A stretch of DNA of 64,000 nucleotides from positions 1-64,000 of IMG/VR virus record IMGVR_UViG_3300023199_000051; one strand, given 5' to 3'. The translations under genes and the position numbers were made by a program. Of the stretch, positions 55,505 to 62,038 are shown piece by piece. Below the pieces are notes generated by a model that was given only the letters and a program-made list of their open reading frames with translations, did no database searches and had not been told where the DNA came from. This stretch comes from a virus. Positions within the stretch are counted from its first letter, which is position 1. The number at the start of each line of letters is the position of its first letter.

Positions 55505-57127
55505 TCAAGGGGCATCCACTGTGCTGAAGCTGAGAGCCCCCAGCGAGAAGAATGTCGTGTCCCCGAGGCGAGGATTGACCCGTCCATTGGCTTCGATGCG
55601 AACGCTTCCAACCGTGGTGGGTGCCCCGCCTGTGATCACAGGCATGTCGACGTTCTTGGAGGGGCGGCACCCTGCCGGCAGGGTGAAGGCTGAAGATCCC
55701 AGCGCACCCCCCTTGATGGTGCCTCTCAGGTAGACAAAGCCCTGAGCGTCCTTGGCGTACTCTGCCTCGTACACGGCCACTCCCCCGTGGTCCTGCCAGC
55801 CATTCTCGAAGCCGAGCGTGTCCCCGACATCCAGCCACAGCAGACCAATTGAGGGAGAGCCGTTTCGGACCTGTGTGAGGTCTGCAGCCTGAGCTACGTT
55901 GTTCGCTCCGCCGTCAGCGCTCACGGCGTTGTTGGTGCCGAAGGCAGTCACCAGGTCCGAGTCTGGGCCCAGGCCCCCCTGCCAGCCATCCTCGGCCTCG
56001 ATCGCGTAGGTCGTGCCCACCTCGCCGTAGAGGTTCGGCAGTGCACCACCGCCATTGCTCCCTTCTCCGCGTGTGTTCATCTTGAACCCGGCACTCAAGG
56101 TGGAGTCGGGATCGAAGAGGAGCGAGTCGTATGCCCCGAGTGCCGCTGCGGCAGCCCAGCTCACGCCATCGAAGAGCTGGTCGTCTGTCATCTCGGTGAG
56201 CACGCACTGGCCTCGGTAGGTCCAGAAGCCGCCAGCCTCACCGCTGATGAATGCCCGCCCGGCTGTCGCGAAGCTGCCATCGAACACGGTGCCGCTGGCT
56301 ATGCGTAGGTTGCCCTTGCGTGTAACCACCGCCATTCCATCACTGGCGCTTCCTGAACACCGGACGTAGCACGTGGTGAGGAACATGGAGCCACCGAAGC
56401 CCCCCCGTACAAGGCTTGTGCGGACGGAGCAGCTCTCCAGGTCGATCTTGTCGCTGGCATTGATCGAGAACACCCGCTTTGCCGCCGGGTTGTCGATGAT
56501 CAGGTCCTTGAAGTTGAGCTGCACGCTGGTCTGGATGATGGTGCTGCCGTCGCTTGAGAGCGACAACGTGGCTCCCAAGGAGAGCAGGTCGATGGTGTCG
56601 GCGGGCGCTGGTGCGAGCAGGGACGTGGACCCGAGCGTGCACCAGATGCGCGTGGTGCCCCCGCCCGTGGCCGTGTTCTTGTAGATCCATCCCCGGACAC
56701 CACTCGGTGCGCCAGATGTGTACTCGATGAGGGTGTCTTTGAGTCCATCCTCGGCCACGGAAAGCCCCGTGACGTCGAGGATGATGCCCCCTTCAGTGGT
56801 CGCAGCCACAACGGCATCGACCGTAGCTGTGTCGGTCACTGTCGGGGTCGGACCCTGCACGGTGATGTTGTTGAACTCACCGAGGACTCGGGGGATCGTG
56901 GCTTCCCCTTCTTGGATGTTGATGGTGACCGTGCTGCTGTTGGCCGTGCCGATGTCCAGCGCGGCTCGCATGATCGTCTCGTAGGGGTTGCTGGCTGAGC
57001 CATCTCCAGAGTCATCACTGCCCGTGTTCGGGTTGACGAACAGGTCAGTGCCAAGACTGGGATCGTTCTCCAGCGGCCGTGAGGTGCCGTCCACAGAGAC
57101 CTCTTGGTTGGGCCGAATCCACGCCAT
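55505..57127 (-). CDS. tailspike/pectin-lyase-like protein
   Basis: 540 residues. TDLFVNPNTGSDDSGDGSAS and NPYETIMRAALDIG are the typical opening of pectate-lyase-fold phage spikes (N-x-G-x-D...G...P). Parallel beta-helix turns follow through ~350 (LDVTGLSVAEDGLKDTLIEY). The C-terminal part (~430-540) resembles a fibre tip domain with YLRGTIKGGALGSSAFTLPA, a motif seen in receptor-binding or chaperone-like C-terminal parts. It starts MAWIRPNQEVSVDGTSRPLE, without the shared PHNH motif. Probably binds surface sugars. Confidence 0.8.
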   Translation of the reverse strand: MAWIRPNQEVSVDGTSRPLENDPSLGTDLFVNPNTGSDDSGDGSASNPYETIMRAALDIGTANSSTVTINIQEGEATIPRVLGEFNNITVQGPTPTVTDTATVDAVVAATTEGGIILDVTGLSVAEDGLKDTLIEYTSGAPSGVRGWIYKNTATGGGTTRIWCTLGSTSLLAPAPADTIDLLSLGATLSLSSDGSTIIQTSVQLNFKDLIIDNPAAKRVFSINASDKIDLESCSVRTSLVRGGFGGSMFLTTCYVRCSGSASDGMAVVTRKGNLRIASGTVFDGSFATAGRAFISGEAGGFWTYRGQCVLTEMTDDQLFDGVSWAAAAALGAYDSLLFDPDSTLSAGFKMNTRGEGSNGGGALPNLYGEVGTTYAIEAEDGWQGGLGPDSDLVTAFGTNNAVSADGGANNVAQAADLTQVRNGSPSIGLLWLDVGDTLGFENGWQDHGGVAVYEAEYAKDAQGFVYLRGTIKGGALGSSAFTLPAGCRPSKNVDMPVITGGAPTTVGSVRIEANGRVNPRLGDTTFFSLGALSFSTVDAP

Positions 57128-57130
57128 CGA

Positions 57131-57529
57131 TCACCACCCCGCTTTGATGTGGTACTGCGTGCTCACCACGTTGTCGGCTCCGGCGTTGGGCCTCGACTGG
57201 TGAAACAGCGACGTCGACGGCTGCCCGACTGCCGCAGCATCCTGGTCGAAGTAGGTGGCAGCTCCTGCGTTGTCGACGGTCTCCGCAGCCGTCTCGTTCT
57301 CCACAGCCACCGCTTCTGGGTTGTTGGCCGGGTCTGACTTCCAGCCCAAGATGGGATTGACCACGGCCGCTGTGCCGCTGTCAAGGATGCACACCTGGCG
57401 CCGGACCGTTCCTCGGATGGGCATGTTCGGAATCTCGACTTCCGTTGCAGCTCCGACGTTGTCTTCCTCGATGCTGACGAAGAACTCGCCAGGCCCGATC
57501 TGCCTTGCAGTGATCTGGGTGACCGCCAT
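57131..57529 (-). CDS. small structural protein
   Basis: 132 residues, beginning three bases before the tailspike's start codon region. Strand-rich, with EFFVSIEEDNVGAATEVEIP and an acidic, Asn-rich middle. No Cys cluster or enzyme motif. Its place among tail genes suggests a virion component. Confidence 0.55.
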   Translation of the reverse strand: MAVTQITARQIGPGEFFVSIEEDNVGAATEVEIPNMPIRGTVRRQVCILDSGTAAVVNPILGWKSDPANNPEAVAVENETAAETVDNAGAATYFDQDAAAVGQPSTSLFHQSRPNAGADNVVSTQYHIKAGW

Positions 57530-57567
57530 GGCCCCTCCTCAGGATCTTGTGAGTCGGGAGCGCGCGG

Positions 57568-57936
57568 CTATCCGACCAGCACGCTCACTTTGAAGCCGCC
57601 CTCGTTGACCGGCACGTTGGAGAGGTCAACGGACACGTTGACGCTGTCTGCCGAGAAGATCGGGGCGTCTGCGGGCATCTGGTTGCCCAGGCTGTTCGAC
57701 CCTCCGTCGGTGCCTGCGACGATGGAGCCGTGTACGATGCTCGGCGTGCGGCCGAGGCCGTGTGCTCCGAGGATTGCTTCGCCGGATCCGCCGTTGCCGA
57801 CCGTACCCTCGACCACAGCGAAGCCTGTGCCTGCGAGGGCGGGGATGTCCGACGTCGCCGGGATCTTGCCGGTGCCTTCCCCCACAGGGAGGTCTTCGAT
57901 GGAATGCGAATGAGGTGGAATGGTGTTGTTGGGCAT
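57568..57936 (-). CDS. short fibre-related protein with PHSHSIEDLPVG motif
   Basis: 122 residues. TIPPHSHSIEDLPVGEGTGK is the same N-terminal motif found in the fibre at 51262 and the tailspike at 13297. The rest is a small strand-rich domain (GHGLGRTPSIVHGSIVAGTD) ending in VSVDLSNVPVNEGGFKVSVL. It may be a stub fibre, adaptor or decoration protein carrying the anchor alone. Confidence 0.65.
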   Translation of the reverse strand: MPNNTIPPHSHSIEDLPVGEGTGKIPATSDIPALAGTGFAVVEGTVGNGGSGEAILGAHGLGRTPSIVHGSIVAGTDGGSNSLGNQMPADAPIFSADSVNVSVDLSNVPVNEGGFKVSVLVG

Positions 57937-57945
57937 GGAAGCCTC

Positions 57946-58305
57946 CTACGCGGCGATGACACGAGAGTCGGACCGGACATCGAGCTTGACGCTGCCGTCG
58001 AAGCCGCCACCAGGGGTCAGCTGGAAGCGCACGAACTTCGGGATGGCACGCTGCAGCTCGATGTAGGCGATGCCGTTCGCGTTGATGGTGGTGGCGAACT
58101 CGGCGGGGAGATCGAACCAGGTGTTGTTGTCGATGGACCCTTGAGCCTGCACGATGACGGTGCCGGCTGTGCGTCCGGTGGTCGTGAGGACGCCGATGAG
58201 GCCACCTGCGGTGGTGTCCACCAAGGTGCCCACGGAGATGTCATCAATGACGTCAACGGTGGCGGAGTCACGCAAGGTGCGCCGAGAAGAGAGATTGACG
58301 AACAT
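57946..58305 (-). CDS. small structural beta-sandwich-like protein
   Basis: 119 residues. TVIVQAQGSIDNNTWFDLPA and then strands through VRFQLTPGGGFDGSVKLDVR resemble the beta-sandwich proteins of phage tails and necks. It is nine bases from the next gene in the same leftward operon. Confidence 0.55.
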   Translation of the reverse strand: MFVNLSSRRTLRDSATVDVIDDISVGTLVDTTAGGLIGVLTTTGRTAGTVIVQAQGSIDNNTWFDLPAEFATTINANGIAYIELQRAIPKFVRFQLTPGGGFDGSVKLDVRSDSRVIAA

Positions 58306-58323
58306 GGTGAAGTGCTCCTGGAG

Positions 58324-58953
58324 CTAGATGAGGTCGAAGCTGCGGTCGAAGGTCCAGTGCGTACGGAGCTGACAAGTCAGCGTGCCTCCACCCGCATCTA
58401 GGCGGAGTCGCACCTTGTCGAGGACGGGGTCGGTGATCTGCAGGTTGAAGACGCCCGCTGCGCTGATGTTGTTCTGGCGCGTGTTGGTGTCGAGCCAGTC
58501 GGCCGAGCCGTCGTTGAAGCTCGTCACGTCTGCGGTGGCGCCGCTCGTACCGCCGGTGATGGTGTTGCCGACACCGAAGACGAGGCCCGGCGAGACGGTC
58601 GTGATGAACATGGTGCCCGCGCTGTCCGGGGGCCCGGAGACGATGGCTGTGGCACCCGTGGTGCCGTCGGTGATGGTCTCGCCGTCGACGAAGGTGCCAG
58701 AGACGTTGTTGAGGACGAGCAGGGGACCTGCACCCTCCACCGCTGTCTGCACGATGGCATCGAACTGATCACCGAAGCCGTCGACGGGGTGGTCTTCCAC
58801 TTCGAGGACGAAGCCGCCCGCACCGAACCCGCCGAATCCGCGCCCGGTGGCGAACAGCTTCGCGCCAGGCGTGACCTGCGCAGATAGGGCGTCTGCAGCA
58901 GGGATGACGGTGTCTGCTTCTGTCAGCCCTTGGGGCAAGCGATCGAAGGCCAT
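58324..58953 (-). CDS. structural protein with repeated GxTITxGTTGAT units
   Basis: 209 residues. Two copies of a ~30-residue beta unit occur: SGTFVDGETITDGTTGATAIV (here split as SGTFVDGETITDG and TTGATAIV) and FGVGNTITGGTSGATADV. Such repeats are found in phage capsid-decoration and tail proteins. It is the first gene after a clear sigma70-like promoter, so it heads the leftward structural operon. Confidence 0.65.
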   Translation of the reverse strand: MAFDRLPQGLTEADTVIPAADALSAQVTPGAKLFATGRGFGGFGAGGFVLEVEDHPVDGFGDQFDAIVQTAVEGAGPLLVLNNVSGTFVDGETITDGTTGATAIVSGPPDSAGTMFITTVSPGLVFGVGNTITGGTSGATADVTSFNDGSADWLDTNTRQNNISAAGVFNLQITDPVLDKVRLRLDAGGGTLTCQLRTHWTFDRSFDLI

Positions 58954-58979
58954 GTGGAACGCTCCTGTTCTTGGCCCCC

Positions 58980-59008
58980 ATGATAGCTCGACACGGCAAG
59001 CACTGCAA
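58980..59008 (-). promoter_or_regulatory. sigma70-like promoter of the leftward tail operon
   Basis: On the minus strand TTGCAG (59003-59008) and TATCAT (58980-58985) are 17 bases apart, 27 bases before the ATG at 58953. CAGGAGCG ahead of the ATG is the ribosome site. The motif differs from the P modules used by the accessory operons. Confidence 0.65.
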
Positions 59009-59067
59009 GCCGATTAGTACGGGTCTAAGTGGCTTATACAGGACTGTAGACTTCTAGTAGCCTCGGC

Positions 59068-60660
59068 TCATAGCGCAGGCACTGCGATGACGAACTGCAC
59101 ACCGAACGGCGCCCCGTCCCGCTCTGGCGTGATGGTGCGGAAGGTACCCGGCTCGGCATCTTCTGGCGCAAACTGCCGGAACCGAAGCTGGTTGACGGTC
59201 TTGTCCACCTTCCCATACCGGAAGTCGTGATCACTGAGCCAGTCCTTCGCCTTTTGGACGGACCACTCCCCGCGGTCGAAGCGGACAGACTGCACCTTGG
59301 TCGAGCCGTAGAAGCGGCCCGTCTCGGGATCCTGGACGCCCCGCTCGACGAGGTCTTCTTCCACCTCGTACGTGGCCAGGTTGTCCGCTGACAGGGTCTC
59401 CACTGATGCGTGCCGACGTCGGCCGCGACGTGCTCCGCGACGGGGTCGAGCGGCTTCATAGAGGTGCGCTGCGACGGCAGCACCCTCGGGGCTGTGGTGC
59501 AGTCTCCCCTTGTACTCGGAGGACCGCCTGCTGCAGACCCCTTGGCGGTCGATGTACTTGGGATCCGGGTTTCCTCGGCTGTGCTCCACCTGGAGGTAGG
59601 TCCCCGTCCGTGTCTTGCTGATGGTGTACCGCCGCCCGTCGGCATCGTACTTCCACTGCTTGAGCAAGCCTCCCTTCCGGGCGCCATAGGAAGGAGCCAC
59701 AGGCTCCCAGCTGCCGAGGCTTCCTACAGACCCGAGGTCGTGGGAGTTGACGACAGCTTCGTGCAGACGCGCTGCGTCCTGATCGCCCTGTTCGAGCGCC
59801 TTCCAGTACACCTCGACCAGCGGCACGTTGCGAGAGCCGCGCTCCCTCTTCGCTGCGTAGGCGAAGGACTTGGCCTCCTGCTCTACGCGCTCGGGTGAGG
59901 AGGCCCCGATGGCCAGCACCCAGGACTGCGCATCCTGCAGGGCCTCCACGAGATTCCCTGATCCCCAGGTCACCGCCTCCTCTCCGTGAGCATTCAGCTT
60001 CTTCGCGAGCTGCTTGGCTGCTCGGTACCCGAGTGCCTCGGATACGATCTGCCCAGTGGGGGAGACGACGATGTACAGGTTGCCATCCTCCTCGACTTGG
60101 TATGGGCCGCCCACACCCCGGACTTCCAGCTTCTCGACGCCAGGCGCGTACTCTGCGTCCTGTGTCGCGATGGCGCCGGCCTCCAGGTAGTCGAAGTCCG
60201 AGTCATCGGGCTCGAAGGCTTGCCAGTCGACCAGCTTCTCTGTGATGTGCGGCTCCTCACCCCGAAGCTCTTGACTTGCCACCGTGAACACATCCGCGAT
60301 CTGCTGCAGCGTCGACGCTGTCCCTTCACGTGCATCCTCTCGCCACCGGTCGACGCGCTGTCCGACGCGCTGCCGGAGAGTAGAATCCTTGGTCCGCAGG
60401 AACTCTGCGTGCCCCGTGCGGCCATAGGCTGCTGCAAGCACTGGACGCATCCGTGCTAGCGTCTCGTACGCTCCTGGCTGCCCCCCGAAGTTGTCTTCGA
60501 GCCATGTGAGAATGCCCTCACATCGATCAGCACCGTACTGCTTGATGCACTGGCGGAGCAGGGACGCTTGCCGATCGGCAGGCATGCGCAGGAAGCGCTT
60601 GCTGTGGATGGTCCTCCAGATGTTGGAGGGTTGGCGCGGGGTGAGGGTGCGCATGCTCAT
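59068..60660 (-). CDS. virion-associated protein with SVETL site and C-terminal phage module
   Basis: 530 residues. The N-terminal ~400 residues are helical and charged, with VEKLEVRGVGGPYQVEEDGN and a strand-rich middle (GRRYTISKTRTGTYLQVEHS). Near residue 422 comes SVETLSADN, similar to the E-x-LP motifs of the polyprotein. The last ~90 residues (WSVQKAKDWLSDHDFRYGKV then NQLRFRQF) resemble a small module often found in phage head/protease-associated proteins; exact family not certain. It may be processed during head assembly. Confidence 0.6.
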   Translation of the reverse strand: MSMRTLTPRQPSNIWRTIHSKRFLRMPADRQASLLRQCIKQYGADRCEGILTWLEDNFGGQPGAYETLARMRPVLAAAYGRTGHAEFLRTKDSTLRQRVGQRVDRWREDAREGTASTLQQIADVFTVASQELRGEEPHITEKLVDWQAFEPDDSDFDYLEAGAIATQDAEYAPGVEKLEVRGVGGPYQVEEDGNLYIVVSPTGQIVSEALGYRAAKQLAKKLNAHGEEAVTWGSGNLVEALQDAQSWVLAIGASSPERVEQEAKSFAYAAKRERGSRNVPLVEVYWKALEQGDQDAARLHEAVVNSHDLGSVGSLGSWEPVAPSYGARKGGLLKQWKYDADGRRYTISKTRTGTYLQVEHSRGNPDPKYIDRQGVCSRRSSEYKGRLHHSPEGAAVAAHLYEAARPRRGARRGRRRHASVETLSADNLATYEVEEDLVERGVQDPETGRFYGSTKVQSVRFDRGEWSVQKAKDWLSDHDFRYGKVDKTVNQLRFRQFAPEDAEPGTFRTITPERDGAPFGVQFVIAVPAL

Positions 60661-60696
60661 GGTGGTGCTCGCAGAGAGGTGGTGGTTGTCTACATC

Positions 60697-61773
60697 CTAA
60701 CCGGCATGCAGCACAGGTACGCGCGTGCTTGGTCCCGATGAGAATCCGAGATCGACGTAGACCAGCTCGCGGACGCCCGAGCTGCTCACACGGGCCATGA
60801 CGTTGTCGCTATGACCATCGGTGTACTCGATGCCCAGGTCGTACATGCAGTCGAGGGCCACCACCAGCGATGACACCTCAGTCCCCCCACGCCACGGAAT
60901 CAGGTAGTCGAGGATGCTACTCGGTGCGTCGTCCATGGCCTCCTCAACCAGCTCCTCGTACTCGTCTTGGGTCATGTCTCCACCTTCCACGTCGGCACGG
61001 CTGTCGTCCAGCGCCCACTCATCGACCCAGTCCTTCTCCCGCTTCGTCAGGGGTTCTAGCGGCTCCATGAGGATGGCATACAGCCCGGAGTCACTGAGGC
61101 CGTACACCGCGTAGATATGCACCACTCCCAGGCACTGTCCGGCCTGCATCACGGTGTGCGCATTGGCGGCTTCGGTCGGATCCCCTGTGATCTTGATTAC
61201 GTAGGGACGCCCCGCGAAGACGCACCCAAACATGCCGCACCCCTGCTGCCTCGGATCGAAACGGAAGCCCAGCTCCTGCAGCTCGAACAGGCCTCGCGCC
61301 GCCTTCTTCCTCCACGCCTTCGTCTCGCGCCGCACGGAGCCGGGCGGCTTCCTCTCACGGCCCTGGGGCGGCCTCGACCGGACGGTGCGTGTCTTGAGCT
61401 TCAGGCTCTCCACCTTTCGGCTCTCCATCCAGGCCCGTGCCTTGTCCTTGTGCTCACCCCTGGTGACAGTGGCCGTCACCTTCATAGCGGCCGCCACAGC
61501 TGCGGCGTCGTCGATCTGCCCGACCCCCGCCAGCCAGTCGGGGATGAGGTCGAGGGGCAGCACGACAGCGCCAAGGCCGGTCGCGATGGTTGCACGGGCC
61601 CACAGCGGTGTCTTGGGGTCCATCATCACGTAGTACAGCGCGACCATGTCGACGCCGAAGGGGACCTTGAGTCCTTGCCGCTTGATCCAGGGCCAGAACC
61701 GCTTCTTCACCTTGCGGATCAGCTTGCGGACCTTGCTCCTCTCCTGCGGTGTCATGTCGCGGTCAATGGCCAT
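60697..61773 (-). CDS. YkvA (DUF1232)-kinase-like fusion protein
   Basis: 358 residues from the ATG at 61773 with AGGGTGAG upstream. Residues ~30-95 match YkvA/DUF1232 (ALYYVMMDPKTPLWARATIA; LDLIPDWLAGVGQIDDAAAV). After a basic linker, a kinase-like domain starts with QQGCGMFGCVFAGRPYVIKI, has EPLEPLT as a hinge, and TDGHSDNVM plus VDLGFSS in place of the catalytic loop and DFG. The GCGxxGC loop is shared with two other proteins in this window. The pairing of YkvA and kinase folds is unusual. Confidence 0.75.
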   Translation of the reverse strand: MAIDRDMTPQERSKVRKLIRKVKKRFWPWIKRQGLKVPFGVDMVALYYVMMDPKTPLWARATIATGLGAVVLPLDLIPDWLAGVGQIDDAAAVAAAMKVTATVTRGEHKDKARAWMESRKVESLKLKTRTVRSRPPQGRERKPPGSVRRETKAWRKKAARGLFELQELGFRFDPRQQGCGMFGCVFAGRPYVIKITGDPTEAANAHTVMQAGQCLGVVHIYAVYGLSDSGLYAILMEPLEPLTKREKDWVDEWALDDSRADVEGGDMTQDEYEELVEEAMDDAPSSILDYLIPWRGGTEVSSLVVALDCMYDLGIEYTDGHSDNVMARVSSSGVRELVYVDLGFSSGPSTRVPVLHAG

Positions 61774-61775
61774 GC

Positions 61776-61994
61776 TCACCCTGCCTGCATCAGCGCGCCC
61801 ATGACGTCCCCCATCTCTGGGAGCCGCCCCTCGCTGTGTACGACCGTGAACAGCTGATCCATCACCGTGTAGGAGGGATCCCCCTCCGTGATGCGGTGCT
61901 CGGTGACCCCTTCTGAAGACTGCAGGAACAGGGCGAGGCAGCCCTGTTCTCTTCGGATCCGTACTGTGACCTCTTGTACCTCTTCCACTCTCAT
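61776..61994 (-). CDS. small acidic protein
   Basis: 72 residues from the ATG at 61994; AAGGGGG abuts it, so the GTG at 61988 with better spacing may be used. Strand-rich (VTVRIRREQGCLALFLQSSE) with an acidic helix at the end. It lies between two kinase-like genes with two-base spacing to the second. Unknown function. Confidence 0.5.
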   Translation of the reverse strand: MRVEEVQEVTVRIRREQGCLALFLQSSEGVTEHRITEGDPSYTVMDQLFTVVHSEGRLPEMGDVMGALMQAG

Positions 61995-62038
61995 CCCCCT
62001 TGATCCGCCTGCCCGAACCGGGCAGATCTCCGCCCCAT

